Source: Gemmobacter sp. 24YEA27
GTDB lineage: Bacteria > Pseudomonadota > Alphaproteobacteria > Rhodobacterales > Rhodobacteraceae
NCBI RefSeq assembly: GCF_030052995.1
Contig: NZ_JASJPW010000005.1
Location: forward strand, 71,001-135,000
Direction of reading: 5' to 3'
DNA: 64,000 nt
Of the stretch, positions 17,689 through 27,213 are shown piece by piece. Numbering within the stretch: position 1 is the stretch's first letter; the number at the start of each line of letters is the position of its first letter. A program made the position numbers and the translations under genes. Under the pieces are notes generated by a model, which saw only the letters and a list, made by a program, of their open reading frames with translations, did not search any database and was not told the DNA's origin.

Positions 17689-18524
17689 CTGGCCGTCCCT
17701 TTCCAGCGCAAAAGCCGCGCCTCGATCAGGGCCACGCCCGCGTCCAGCAGGAAGCCGATCACGCCTACGAGGATCATCGCCAGCAGCACATATTCCATCG
17801 CGAAAAGCTGGCGGCCCCAGACCATCAGATAGCCAAGCCCCTCGGAGGAGGCGAGCAGTTCCACCGCCACCAGCGCCAGCCAGGCGTTTGCCAGGCCATA
17901 GCGGATGCCTGAGAAGATGGTTGGAAGCGCGGCAGGCAGCACCACAAAGCGCAGCTGTTCCAACGGTGTGAAGGTCATGACCTGCCCTACCTCGCGCAGT
18001 TGCTGCGGCACGTTGCGGATGCCGGCATAGGTATTGACCGCCATAGGGATCATCGCAGCCTTGGCGATGATGACGACCTTCAGCCCTTCGCCAATTCCCA
18101 GAAACAGGATCAGCAGCGGGATCCAGCCAATCGGCGGCACCTGGGCAATCGCCAGGAACAGCGGATCGACATAGCGCCGCACCGTCTCGGATATTCCCAT
18201 CGCCGCGCCCAGAGGCAGGCCAATCACCGCACCGAGCAGAAAGCCCCAGAGCACGCGTTTCAGGCTGAAAAGGGTATGCATCTGCAGATCCCCCCTGTCC
18301 CACAACTCGCCTGCGGCGCTGATGATCGTGGTCGGCGCGGGCAGGATCTGCGGAGGCATCACGCCTGAGGCCGACGCCAGCGACCAGAAGGCCAGAAGGA
18401 GCAACGGGACGATCAGGCCGAGGAGCCAGCGCCCGAGCGCGGGCCCTGGGCGCGGCAGGGTGATCCGGCGCCAGAGTAATGGGCCAGCCCGATCCTCTGC
18501 CGGATCAAGGGGGATCTGCACCAT
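17685..18524 (-). CDS. ABC transporter permease 1 of the organosulfur-type operon
   Basis: This 279-aa permease starts with a basic segment (WRRITLPRPGPALGRW) followed by about six helices. It has the EAA loop GQVMTFTPLEQLRFVVLPAALP and YLMVWGRQLFAMEY near the end, typical of the nitrate/sulfonate/taurine permease family. It follows the binding-protein gene with only three bases between and is coupled to permease 2. The pair shares limited identity, as expected for heterodimeric subunits. Confidence 0.9.
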   Translation of the reverse strand: MVQIPLDPAEDRAGPLLWRRITLPRPGPALGRWLLGLIVPLLLLAFWSLASASGVMPPQILPAPTTIISAAGELWDRGDLQMHTLFSLKRVLWGFLLGAVIGLPLGAAMGISETVRRYVDPLFLAIAQVPPIGWIPLLILFLGIGEGLKVVIIAKAAMIPMAVNTYAGIRNVPQQLREVGQVMTFTPLEQLRFVVLPAALPTIFSGIRYGLANAWLALVAVELLASSEGLGYLMVWGRQLFAMEYVLLAMILVGVIGFLLDAGVALIEARLLRWKGTAR

Positions 18525-18527
18525 GGA

Positions 18528-19616
18528 TCAGGCCGTGAGCGGCTGGCCGTCAAGACCATAGGGCTGCCAGAAGCCGGCCAGACCCTGTTCTTTCAGCGCA
18601 GCCTCAAGGAAGCGCGGCTCGAACCAGTCGGCGGTGGGCCGCTCATTGCGGATCAGCTCCAGCTCACGCGCGCGCTTCTCCTGACCTGCGAAGCCCTCGA
18701 CAAGGAAGGGGTCGAGCAGCGGGCTGAGGCGGAATCGCAGCTCTTGCCCGTCATGGTCATTGACAAAGCCCTCGCGCGGGCGGCCGGTCAGCGCATAGGT
18801 GTCGATGACGTCCTCGCGCCGTGCCTCATCAGACCCCCAATGCGCCGCTTTGACAAAGCCATTGACGATGCGCTGCGTGATCTCGGGGTCCTCTCCGATA
18901 AAGGCTTCCTGGGCATGGATTATGGCGTGGCGCGTAAAGCGGCTGTCTTCCTTCGATGAGAAGATCACATTCGCAATGCCCTTAGCCTCAAGATCGTAGA
19001 GGTCTGCCTGACCGAAAGTTGCATCGATATCGCCCGAAACGATGGCCGCATTGGCCGAGGCGAAATCGAGGTTGATGATCTTCACGTCGCGCTCGGTCAG
19101 GTCATAGGCGGCGAGGATCTTGGCCGCCGCCAGATGCAGGTTGGTGCCGCGGAACAACCCGACATTGCGCCCTTTCAGATCGGCGGGCGTGGTAATGCCG
19201 CTGTCGGGGCGAGCCGCGATATAGATGTTCGAGCGCACATCCGAGCCAAGCAGGATCTTGGTATTCAACCCGTTCGACCTGCCCACGAGAGATGGCAGGT
19301 CGCCATGGAAGGCGAAATCTGCCTGGTTATTGGCCAGCGCCTCATTCACAGAAGGCCCTGCCCCCTTATGGAAGCTCCATTCGATCTTTACCGACGGATC
19401 ATCCTTGAACTCGGCATCCACAAAGCCGCGTGCATGGCCCAGAGGCGCAACCCCCGGTGCGGCAAACTGCTTATTGCCGACGCCAACCTCGGCAAAAGCC
19501 AGGCGCACGGTCACGGCGGTCTGCGCCCGGATAAGGCCCGGCGCGGCCAGTGCACCTGCAACAAGGGCAGAGGAAGCCGTCAGGAAGTGGCGGCGCGAAA
19601 AAGAAGAGGTCGACAT
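18528..19616 (-). CDS. ABC transporter substrate-binding protein (NrtA/SsuA-like) heading the operon
   Basis: This 362-aa binding protein has a twin-arginine signal (SRRHFLTASSALVAGAL, cleavage near IRAQT). The start at ATG 19616 is chosen because upstream in-frame readings to 19778 have no signal-peptide sense. Mature motifs are VRLAFAEVGVGNKQF, NNQADFAFHGDLPS, GRNVGLFRGTNLHLAA and DIDATFGQADLYDL. It is the first gene of the importer/monooxygenase operon that runs to 14688. The ligand is probably an organosulfur or related small acid, by context only. Confidence 0.9.
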   Translation of the reverse strand: MSTSSFSRRHFLTASSALVAGALAAPGLIRAQTAVTVRLAFAEVGVGNKQFAAPGVAPLGHARGFVDAEFKDDPSVKIEWSFHKGAGPSVNEALANNQADFAFHGDLPSLVGRSNGLNTKILLGSDVRSNIYIAARPDSGITTPADLKGRNVGLFRGTNLHLAAAKILAAYDLTERDVKIINLDFASANAAIVSGDIDATFGQADLYDLEAKGIANVIFSSKEDSRFTRHAIIHAQEAFIGEDPEITQRIVNGFVKAAHWGSDEARREDVIDTYALTGRPREGFVNDHDGQELRFRLSPLLDPFLVEGFAGQEKRARELELIRNERPTADWFEPRFLEAALKEQGLAGFWQPYGLDGQPLTA

Positions 19617-20017
19617 GCAATATCCTTTATTGCCGCCGGATGGCGGGTGCAGCGAGGCATGCCTGCCGCGCTGGCAGACATCGGAATTCCGGTGATCCGG
19701 GTCGGGAGGCGAATGCAGCCTGAAGATGAATGGGGTGTTTAAACCCGACTGATGTGATAGAGATTGATCGACCCACACAATCGAGGCAAGAGAGCCGATT
19801 TCTAAACTTACCGCCGGGGACAGTGCGTCTCTACTAGGCCTCCGACTTCAGTAGAACTCGCACGCGCCACCTGTGAACATGAGGCAGAGGGTCTGGCCGC
19901 GCAGTTCATCAATCTCTTCGGAAGCGATTTCCGGATCGCGCACCGCCTCGTGGCCGCATTTCTTTTGATCCGAAAACGCATCGTAGTAGTCGGAATTATA
20001 CGTAAGCGATGTCCCGG
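19617..20017. other. Upstream region of the organosulfur operon, otherwise unassigned
   Basis: The part nearest 19617 must hold the operon promoter. Further out, the minus strand of about 19848-20010 encodes a short protein-like stretch (HEAVRDPEIASEEIDELRG, then LCLMFTGGACEFY and a stop) without a start of its own. It adjoins the IS66 remnant and may be a gene fragment truncated by it. I do not recognise it. Confidence 0.35.
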
Positions 20018-20938
20018 TCACACGGTGACGGTGTAGTTCCACGAGAGCAGGTCGTCGATCTGGCCTTGTTTGTGACCTTTGACGATGACGGTGAGTGCGG
20101 CTGACAACCGTGCGTGGGTGTCGACACCGTTCATTTTGCGGTTCAGGGCGATGGGGCGGATTCCAGCCTCGAAGGCATAGAGATCGGGCATGAGGGTCAC
20201 CCCCTGCTGGGCGATTGGCGCGGGTCCGGTGCGGATGAGCTCGATCAGCTTGCGACGGGCCAATCGGCGAGCTGGATGCCGGACCGAACCGGCCCGCTGC
20301 AATCAGGCTTTTGCATCCCGAATATACATCCTCCTGCAGGATGCCGCCGAAGCCCTGCAAAATACGCTCGGCATGCTGCCCATCACCACCGGGGGCATAG
20401 GTGAAGGCAACGCCCGGTGGAGAGGTTCAACCCAGGGTCGGTCATCACGGGCCAAGGTCCAGAAGTATCCCGTCCTTGTCTTTCTTGCCCCGGGGCGAGG
20501 GTGGGGGCGCGGGTCTCCTCCATGCAGAGCGACCGTGGCCTCGGTTGCCATGCCTCCCGGGATCAGCCGCGCCGGTGCGGGGGGCTTGCATGACGCCATC
20601 GGTGCAGGAGCGGCAGGCGTACTTCGGACGACGGGGGCGATGGCGGGCAACTGGGCAGGCACGATGCCGAGCCGTTCCGACACAACCTCAGCGATTCAGT
20701 GCAAACAGCCACCGCAGGCACTGGTCAGACTGTTCGGCTCGATGACCTCTTCGATGCGCGGCAAGTGTTTGCGCAGCGATCCACGATGGGCTGCGCGCGG
20801 TTTGGCGGGGCGCCTGGCGGCGCGATCCTCGGCATCCGCTTCGGCGAGGATCACCGCCATAACCGTTTCCAGGTCCTCCAGCGCCAGTTCGAATTGGTCC
20901 AGATTGCTCTTCGCGGATTTCGGGGCTGTTTGAAGAGG
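20018..20938 (-). mobile_element. Decayed IS66-family element (tnpC remnant)
   Basis: Pieces in different minus-strand frames match the IS66 transposase in order. They are FELALEDLETVMAVILAEAD and RGSLRKHLPRIEEVIEP with a CGGCLH zinc motif (near 20700-20930), then PARLIPGGMATEATVA, RTKTGYFWTLARDDRPW-like sequence (20303-20683), and finally IRPIALNRK and IVKGHKQGQIDDLLSWNY (20030-20180). Large parts are missing and frames shift, so it is inactive. Confidence 0.8.
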
Positions 20939-20943
20939 TCGGG

Positions 20944-21328
20944 CTGAACCTGGCCTGTCGCGGGTTCTGCCGCCTGGTTCCGACGGATCCGGTTCCCGAT
21001 CATTTGACCTTCTCGATGACTCGCCATGGTCGGATCCGCGATTGCGATCTGCTGCCTCGGGTCGTCGAGACCGTTCTGGCACGCTGCAATGCGGAAGGGC
21101 TTGTTGGCGGCCGTCTGTTTGGGGCGGATGCCTTGCTGATCAAGGCCGATGCGGGCCGCTAACCCGGGCCGAAGACTGCTCCGCAGGCGAGATCATCAGC
21201 CGGGCTGCGCAGGAATACCTCGATACCTTTGATGATGCGGCCTCCGGCGGCGCGACAACGGTGGCCCAAGCGCCGCGCGTCAATCTGGTTGATCGGATGC
21301 CCTGTAGCTGGATCGGGCCCGGGTGACC
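20944..21328 (+). mobile_element. IS1182-type transposase fragment
   Basis: The plus strand reads LNLACRGFCRLVPTDPVPDH, LTFSMTRHGRIRDCDLL, CNAEGLVGGRLFGADALLIK and a stop at 21160. In another frame it continues with AAQEYLDTFDDAASGGAT. These are the N-terminal to middle motifs of IS1182-family transposases. Only about 380 bases remain, fused to the IS66 remnant, so this is debris. Confidence 0.7.
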
Positions 21329-21432
21329 AATGCCGTGCGACAGGGGCCCGAAGACAGCCAGAGGTTTGGGCCCCCGACCTTCCGCCCGATAAGGAGCCTG
21401 AAGGCCGGAAGATCAGCGGAGTTTCGGGTGGC

Positions 21433-22323
21433 TCAGCCTTTTGATGCCACTTCGCCGAAATAGCGGGCGGTTTCGGACAGGAAACCCTGGCCAAAGCCGC
21501 CATCCGTCAGGCTTTGCAGCGCGCCATAAACACCGCTTGCCGTCTGGTGACCGGCAGAGACGTCTTCGGCCATCTGGACATAATAGCTCAGATCCTTATG
21601 GGCATTCGAGATGAAGAACTTCATCTTCGAATTGTCGCCCTCCAACAGGAAGGGGCTGACCCGGTCGAATGCTGCGCCATAACCGCCGCCTTTCGCCAGA
21701 ACTTCGGTAAAGATCTCCGGCGAAATACCGCCGCGTTCGGCACAGGCCGCCGCTTCGCCGATCAGCGTCACCATGCCCAGCGAGCAGAAATTGTGCAGCA
21801 GTTTCAGCTTGTGGCCCGCCCCCGGCCCGCCCGCATGGAAGATGTTCTCGGCGAATGTCTCCAGCAGCGGGCGGATCCGTGCGAAAAGCTCCGGATCCGC
21901 GCCGACCAGCAGGTTAAGGCGCCCGGCTTCGGCCTCGAGCGGGGTGCGGGTCATTGGGGCATCCATGAAGAGCGCGCCGGCGGCCTCGGCCTGTTTCGCA
22001 ATCGCCTCGGTCGAGCTCGGGATCGCGGTCGAGCAGTCGATGATGACCGTGCCCTTTTTCACCGTTTTCAGGATGCCGTTCTCGCCCAGAAGCACGTCTT
22101 CGACCTGAGGCGTCCCGGAAACGCAGAGGATGATCACCTCGGACGCCGCCGCCAGATCATGCTTGTCAGCGAATTTCGCCGCGCCAAAGCCGAGAAGATC
22201 GCTACAGTCCTGGTTGCCCGGATGGTCGAGGAACCCAAGCGCCCAGCCCTTGGAAACCACGTTTTTCGCGATGCCATGCCCCATCAGGCCAACACCGATA
22301 ATTCCAGCTTTGAGATTGCCCAT
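21433..22323 (-). CDS. 3-hydroxyisobutyrate-dehydrogenase-family oxidoreductase
   Basis: This 296-aa beta-hydroxyacid dehydrogenase has the Rossmann motif GIIGVGLMGHGIA, the substrate loop region DAPMTRTPLEAEAGRL (normally DAPVSGG), and the catalytic Lys in GHKLKLLHN. It oxidises a beta-hydroxy acid with NAD(P). The substrate loop differs from true 3-hydroxyisobutyrate dehydrogenase, so the substrate is probably another C4-C5 hydroxy acid. It is the last gene of a minus-strand operon that begins with a TRAP transporter at 30057. Confidence 0.87.
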   Translation of the reverse strand: MGNLKAGIIGVGLMGHGIAKNVVSKGWALGFLDHPGNQDCSDLLGFGAAKFADKHDLAAASEVIILCVSGTPQVEDVLLGENGILKTVKKGTVIIDCSTAIPSSTEAIAKQAEAAGALFMDAPMTRTPLEAEAGRLNLLVGADPELFARIRPLLETFAENIFHAGGPGAGHKLKLLHNFCSLGMVTLIGEAAACAERGGISPEIFTEVLAKGGGYGAAFDRVSPFLLEGDNSKMKFFISNAHKDLSYYVQMAEDVSAGHQTASGVYGALQSLTDGGFGQGFLSETARYFGEVASKG

Positions 22324-22334
22324 GAGACCCCTCC

Positions 22335-23420
22335 TCAGGCCAGAGCGCGGCAGATCGCATCTGCCATTTCAGTGCATTTCGCATGGCCGCCCAGATCGCT
22401 CGGGACAGTTTCGCCCGCCGCCAGCACGCGGCCAACGGCGCTTTCGATACGGTCACCCGCCTCGGTCAGACGCGCATCACCTTTGCGGTCGCCCAGCCAG
22501 CGCAGCATCATCACCGCCGACAGCACGCTCGCCACCGGGCTTGCGATATTCTGCCCGGCAATATCCGGGGCCGAGCCATGCGCGCCCTGGAAGAGCGCGT
22601 AATCATCGCCGATTTCACCCGAGGGCGAGATCCCCATGCCGCCCACGGTCGCGGCACCCAGATCCGAGATGATGTCGCCGAACATATTCTCGGCCACGAT
22701 CACGTCATAGAAATCGGGGCGCTTCACCATATGAACGGTGATCGCATCGGCATAGGCATAGTCGATTCCGATATCGGGGTAGCCCTGATGCACCTCGTCG
22801 CAGATCTTGCGGAAGAAGGCATAGCTGCGCAGGATATTCGCCTTGTCGCAGACCGTGACCCGCGACTTGCCGTCACGCGGCGCGCCATTGCGCTTTTTCG
22901 CCAGATCAAAGGCGAATTTGGCCACCCGCTCTGTGCCCTTGCGGGTGATCACCAGGCTGTCCGAGGCAAATTCATCGCGCAAGACCACACCCGCGCCCCG
23001 GCTGGCATAAAGCCCTTCGGTATTCTCGCGGATGATGACGTAATCAATCCCGCCGCCGTCAAAGGCGCGCAGCGGTGACAGCACGCCCGGCAGCAGTTTC
23101 ACGGGGCGCACATTGGCATAAAGGTCGAGCCGGAACCGCAGTCGCAGGTGCAGGTCATTGCCGACTTCCGTCCCGTCCGGATAGACGACGCCCGGCAGAC
23201 CGGCAGCACCGTGCAGGATCGCATCAGCGGACCGGCAGGCGGCATAGGTGTCGTCGGGCAGCACATCGCCCGTCTTGACGTAGTGACCGGCACCGCCGTC
23301 AAACATCTGGAAGTCCAGCAGGTTTTCACCAACCGCCGCCTTCAGCACCCTGATCGTGGCGTCAGTGATCTCGGGGCCGATACCGTCACCGGCAATGGTC
23401 GCAATCGTGTAATTGGTCAT
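22335..23420 (-). CDS. Isopropylmalate/tartrate-type decarboxylating dehydrogenase
   Basis: This 361-aa member of the isocitrate/isopropylmalate dehydrogenase family oxidatively decarboxylates 2-hydroxy acids bearing a neighbouring carboxylate. Motifs are IATIAGDGIGPEI at the N-terminus, LYANVRPVKLLPG, IIRENTEGLYASRG, and the metal/NAD region NMFGDIISDLGAATVGGMG with FQGAHGSAPDIAGQNIASP. The operon context (TRAP importer, several dehydrogenases) argues for catabolism (tartrate/malate-like substrate) and not leucine biosynthesis. The gene lies 12 bases upstream of the hydroxyisobutyrate-type gene. Confidence 0.88.
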   Translation of the reverse strand: MTNYTIATIAGDGIGPEITDATIRVLKAAVGENLLDFQMFDGGAGHYVKTGDVLPDDTYAACRSADAILHGAAGLPGVVYPDGTEVGNDLHLRLRFRLDLYANVRPVKLLPGVLSPLRAFDGGGIDYVIIRENTEGLYASRGAGVVLRDEFASDSLVITRKGTERVAKFAFDLAKKRNGAPRDGKSRVTVCDKANILRSYAFFRKICDEVHQGYPDIGIDYAYADAITVHMVKRPDFYDVIVAENMFGDIISDLGAATVGGMGISPSGEIGDDYALFQGAHGSAPDIAGQNIASPVASVLSAVMMLRWLGDRKGDARLTEAGDRIESAVGRVLAAGETVPSDLGGHAKCTEMADAICRALA

Positions 23421-23438
23421 GTTGCAGATCCCCGTCGC

Positions 23439-24884
23439 TTACCAGTTGGTCGCGATATATTTGGCTTCCATGAATTCGAGCATCCCGTGATGCGCGCCTT
23501 CGCGGCCCAGCCCGCTTTGCTTGACGCCGCCAAACGGGGCCGCCGGGTCGGAGACCAGACCGCGGTTCAGCGCCAGCATCCCGGCTTCCAGCTTTTCTGA
23601 CACCCGCAGACCACGCGCCAGATCTTGCGTGTAGACATAGGCCACCAGGCCATATTCAGTGTCATTGGCGCGGCGGATGGCTTCTTCTTCGGTGTCGAAG
23701 GTGTAGATTGGCGCAACCGGGCCGAAGATTTCTTCGCGGGCGAGATCGGCGGAATCGGGCACGTCAGCCAGAACGGTGGCCGGGTAGAAATAGCCCTCGC
23801 CTTCAATCGCCTTGCCGCCGGTGGTTACGCGCGCACCTTTGGCCACCGCGTCATCGACCAGTTCGCCGACCTTTTTCACCGCAGCCGCATTTACCAGCGG
23901 GCCAAGATCGGTGGTTTCCTCGGCACCCGGGCCAACCCGCAAGGCCGCCATGCGTTCGGTCAGCCGGCGGGTAAACTCTTCGACCACACCGCGCTGTACA
24001 TAGATGCGGTTCGCCGCCGTGCAGGCCTCGCCGCCATTGCGCATCTTGGCAATCATGGCGCCCTCAATGGCCGCATCCAGATCGGCATCATCGAAGACGA
24101 CGAAAGGCGCATTGCCACCGAGCTCCATCGAGGAGTGGATCACCTGATCGGCGGCCTTGCGCAAAAGCACCCGGCCCACTTCGGTCGAGCCGGTGAAGGA
24201 CAGTTTGCGCACGCGCGGATCATCCAGCATCGCGTTCACGACCTGGCCGGTGGTTGAGGTGGTCAGCACATTGACCACCCCATCCGGCACGCCAGCCTCG
24301 GCGAGGATCGCGGCGACGGCATAGGCGGTCAGCGGCGTTTCGGTCGCAGGTTTCAGCACGCAGGTACAGCCAGCGGCCAAGGCAGGCGCAATCTTGCGGG
24401 TCGCCATAGCGGCGGGGAAGTTCCAGGGCGTGATCAGAAGCGAGACACCAATCGGCTGATATTGCACAAGAATCCGGTTCGCACCGGAAGGCGCCACCCC
24501 CAGATCGCCATGACCGCGCACGGCCTCTTCCGCGAACCAGCGGAAGAATTCAGCGGCATAGGCCACTTCGCCACGCGCATCTTTCAGCGCTTTGCCGTTT
24601 TCCAGCGAGATGAGACGCGCGAGCGCTTCGCCGTCGCGCACCATAAGCTCCCAGCATTTCCTGAGGATCTCGCCGCGCTGGCGGGCGGGGGTGGCGGCCC
24701 AGCCGGCAGCAGCAGCTGCGGCCGCGTCAACGGCGGCGATGGCATCTTCGGGCGCGGCATTGGCGACCGAGCCAACTACCGAGCCGTCAGAGGGGTTCGT
24801 GACGTCGATCCGGGTCGGGCGGGCGCCTTCGCGCCATTTGCCGCCGATAAAAAGGTCGGTCGGCCAGGTATTTTCTTGGGTCAT
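23439..24884 (-). CDS. NAD(P)-dependent succinate-semialdehyde dehydrogenase-like aldehyde dehydrogenase
   Basis: This 481-aa aldehyde dehydrogenase is closest to the GabD group. Motifs are LLITPWNFPAAMATRKIAPA, LSFTGSTEVGRVLL, the catalytic Glu in MELGGNAPFVVFDDADLD, the catalytic Cys in NGGEACTAANRIYV, and EEIFGPVAPIYTFD. It would oxidise a (semi)aldehyde made by the iron-dependent alcohol dehydrogenase next to it. Full length. A second, less similar aldehyde dehydrogenase lies at 30989 on the other side of the regulator. Confidence 0.9.
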   Translation of the reverse strand: MTQENTWPTDLFIGGKWREGARPTRIDVTNPSDGSVVGSVANAAPEDAIAAVDAAAAAAAGWAATPARQRGEILRKCWELMVRDGEALARLISLENGKALKDARGEVAYAAEFFRWFAEEAVRGHGDLGVAPSGANRILVQYQPIGVSLLITPWNFPAAMATRKIAPALAAGCTCVLKPATETPLTAYAVAAILAEAGVPDGVVNVLTTSTTGQVVNAMLDDPRVRKLSFTGSTEVGRVLLRKAADQVIHSSMELGGNAPFVVFDDADLDAAIEGAMIAKMRNGGEACTAANRIYVQRGVVEEFTRRLTERMAALRVGPGAEETTDLGPLVNAAAVKKVGELVDDAVAKGARVTTGGKAIEGEGYFYPATVLADVPDSADLAREEIFGPVAPIYTFDTEEEAIRRANDTEYGLVAYVYTQDLARGLRVSEKLEAGMLALNRGLVSDPAAPFGGVKQSGLGREGAHHGMLEFMEAKYIATNW

Positions 24885-24902
24885 CTTACGGTCCTCAGGG
24901 TC

Positions 24903-26114
24903 TCAGGCGGACGCCATGGCAGTGTCGAGAATTTCACGGATCGCCTGCGGCGACAGCGGGCGGGGGTTGTTTTCCACAAGGCGGGCCGCGTTCATCGACA
25001 GCGTCGCGATGGAATCGAGGCTGGCCTCCGTCACACCGATCTTGTCTATGGTGGCGGGCATGCCGATACGGGCGAACAGCGCAGACAAAGCCGCGATCAG
25101 CGCGTCAGAGGCTTTGGCATCCTCATCCGCAGCCGTCGCCACGCCGATCTCGCGCGCGATTTCAGCATAGTCGCCCGCCGCCACCGACGCGTTGAAACGC
25201 ATGGTGAAGGGCAGCAGCACGCCGACCCCAAGCCCATGCGCGGTATGGGTTTCCGCGCCGATCGGATATTGGATCGCATGGGCGGCAGCGGTGCCGGCCG
25301 AGCCGAATGCCAGCCCGGCAAGGGTCGAGCCGAGCATCACGGCCGAACGCGCTTCGATATTCTCCGGCTGGTTCACGGCGGTTTCCAGGTGATCAAAGAT
25401 CAGCCTGATCGCGCGCAGCGCATAGACATCGGAAAGCGTGTTCTTGCCGACGAAAACGCGGGTGACAGCCAGATCCGGCGTCGCCGCGCGGCTGACGGCG
25501 GCAAAGCCCTCAATCGCATGCGCCAGCGCATCGGCGCCGGAGATCGCGGTCAGGCCCTTCGGGCAGGTCACGGTCAGTTCCGGGTCGCAGATCGAGGTAT
25601 GGGGGATCAGTTCGGGGGACGAGATCCCCACCTTCATCACCCGCTCCGGATCGGCCAGAACGGCGACAGGGGTGGCCTCGGATCCGGTGCCGGCGGTTGT
25701 CGGGATCGCAATGATCGGGCGCACCGGGCCGGGGATCCTGAACTCACCGTAATAGGCAGACAGCGGGCCGGGAAAGGTCAGCAGCAGGCTCACAAGTTTC
25801 GCGAGATCAAGGCAGCTGCCACCGCCAAAGCCGATCACCATATCCGGGGCGAAATCCCTGTAGCGTTCGGCGCAGGTGGTGATGCCATCCAGCGGCAGTT
25901 CGGGCTGGGTTTCCGCGAAGACCTCGACCGTGACGCCATTGGCCTGCAAGTCGGCCACCAGCTCACCCAGGAGCGGCAGCCCGCCCAGGCGTTCATCGGT
26001 GCAGATCAGCGCGCGGGTGCCAAGGTCGCGGGCCAGCCGGCCCAGAGCCGCACGCTGGCCGGGGCCGAAAACAAGGCGCTGCGGGGCGCGGGTGACACCA
26101 TAATCGAACCGCAT
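24903..26114 (-). CDS. Iron-containing alcohol dehydrogenase
   Basis: This 403-aa group III (Fe-dependent) alcohol dehydrogenase has the NAD motif GFGGGSCLDLAKLV, IPTTAGTGSEATPVAV, and metal-ligand motifs ADALAHAIEGFAA, AAHAIQYPIG and THTAHGLGVGVLLP. It interconverts an alcohol and aldehyde or ketone. The following gene encodes an aldehyde dehydrogenase, giving an alcohol-to-acid pair. The substrate is unknown, and a maleylacetate-reductase-like role cannot be excluded by eye. Confidence 0.88.
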   Translation of the reverse strand: MRFDYGVTRAPQRLVFGPGQRAALGRLARDLGTRALICTDERLGGLPLLGELVADLQANGVTVEVFAETQPELPLDGITTCAERYRDFAPDMVIGFGGGSCLDLAKLVSLLLTFPGPLSAYYGEFRIPGPVRPIIAIPTTAGTGSEATPVAVLADPERVMKVGISSPELIPHTSICDPELTVTCPKGLTAISGADALAHAIEGFAAVSRAATPDLAVTRVFVGKNTLSDVYALRAIRLIFDHLETAVNQPENIEARSAVMLGSTLAGLAFGSAGTAAAHAIQYPIGAETHTAHGLGVGVLLPFTMRFNASVAAGDYAEIAREIGVATAADEDAKASDALIAALSALFARIGMPATIDKIGVTEASLDSIATLSMNAARLVENNPRPLSPQAIREILDTAMASA

Positions 26115-26159
26115 GACTTTACTCCTTTTTGCCCTGTCGGCAGGGCCGGTATTGACTGC

Positions 26160-27149
26160 TTATGAAAGCGCCTGAATGCGCTGCCAGACTTCGGTGGCGA
26201 CGGTCAGCCCGTCGTGGCCCGCGCGGTCACGGGTGACGGTGGCACGGTCGCCGGGGATGCGGACGGGCTGTGCCGGGTCGGCCGGCGCCGAATGGCGCAG
26301 CTCTTCCAGAAAGCCCGAGACCAGCGGCATGAAGCCCGAGGCAGGCTCCATCACCACGAAAAGATCGCCCTTGTTGCAGGGCTCGGTGGAATCAAGCGTG
26401 CCTTTCACGGCGGTGCCGATGGCCGATCCGGTCAGCGCCGATACCAGCACCTCAAACGCCAGCCCAAGGCCATAGCCTTTCGCGCCGCCAAAGGGGGCAA
26501 TCGCGCCGAGTTTGGCCGCATTCGGGTCGGTGGTCGGGTTGCCTTCGCCGTCCAGCGCCCAGCCTTCGGGGATCGGGGCGCCGCGATGGGCGTGGTCATG
26601 GATCTTGCCCATCGAGACAAGGCTTGTGGCCATGTCGAAGACAAAAGGCAGCGGCTCTGCCGGCACGCCGATGGTGATGGGATTGGTGCCGATCATCGCA
26701 TGCCGCCCGCCGTAGGGGTGAACCAGCGCCTCGGACACGGTCATGCCGAGCAGCACCTTGCCGTCACGTGCCAGCCTTTCGGCATAGAAGGCGAGCATGC
26801 CGAGATGGTCGCAATTGCGGATCGCCACCACACAGGAGCCGGTTTCAGCCGCCCTTGCGGTCGCGGTCTCTAGCGCGGCCAGGGCGACAACCGGGCCGAG
26901 CCCCTGTTCGCCATCAACATCCAGAAGCGCCTGGCCGCGCCAGGACTGCGCGCCGCGGGTCGCCGGATTGGTCACGCCATTCGCGACACGCTCGATCACG
27001 CGGGGCAGCCGCAAAAGACCATGCGAGGGCACGCCACGCATTTCGGCATCAAGCAACAGCTCCAGCTGGATTGCGGCGTGCTCGGGCGAAAGACCGCCTT
27101 TGGTCAGCGCGCGGATCGCGACAGATCGGATTTCCTCGACAGGGATCAT
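26160..27149 (-). CDS. Ldh-family (malate/L-lactate/ureidoglycolate type) NAD(P) oxidoreductase
   Basis: This 329-aa member of the LDH2/MDG family has the signature GVPSHGLLRLPRVIERV, DGEQGLGPVVALAALE, IRNCDHLGMLAFYAERL and IGTNPITIGVPAEPLPFVFDMATS. These non-Rossmann dehydrogenases act on 2-hydroxy acids such as malate, sulfolactate or ureidoglycolate, or on 2,3-diketogulonate. The ATG at 27149 (MIPVEEIR) is preferred over an in-frame TTG 33 bases upstream because other family members begin near here and gaagg precedes it. It directly follows the TRAP transporter genes. Confidence 0.87.
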   Translation of the reverse strand: MIPVEEIRSVAIRALTKGGLSPEHAAIQLELLLDAEMRGVPSHGLLRLPRVIERVANGVTNPATRGAQSWRGQALLDVDGEQGLGPVVALAALETATARAAETGSCVVAIRNCDHLGMLAFYAERLARDGKVLLGMTVSEALVHPYGGRHAMIGTNPITIGVPAEPLPFVFDMATSLVSMGKIHDHAHRGAPIPEGWALDGEGNPTTDPNAAKLGAIAPFGGAKGYGLGLAFEVLVSALTGSAIGTAVKGTLDSTEPCNKGDLFVVMEPASGFMPLVSGFLEELRHSAPADPAQPVRIPGDRATVTRDRAGHDGLTVATEVWQRIQALS

Positions 27150-27213
27150 GGGGTCAGCCTTCGTATCTGGGAGCGGCGGCAACCGGGGGAGCGCCGGTCG
27201 CCGCCTGGGTTAC

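Noticed and set aside
16909..18303. A 464-codon minus-strand frame that fuses two permease regions
   Set aside because: Only the part from 17688 down matches a permease. The upstream half is the wrong frame of permease 1.
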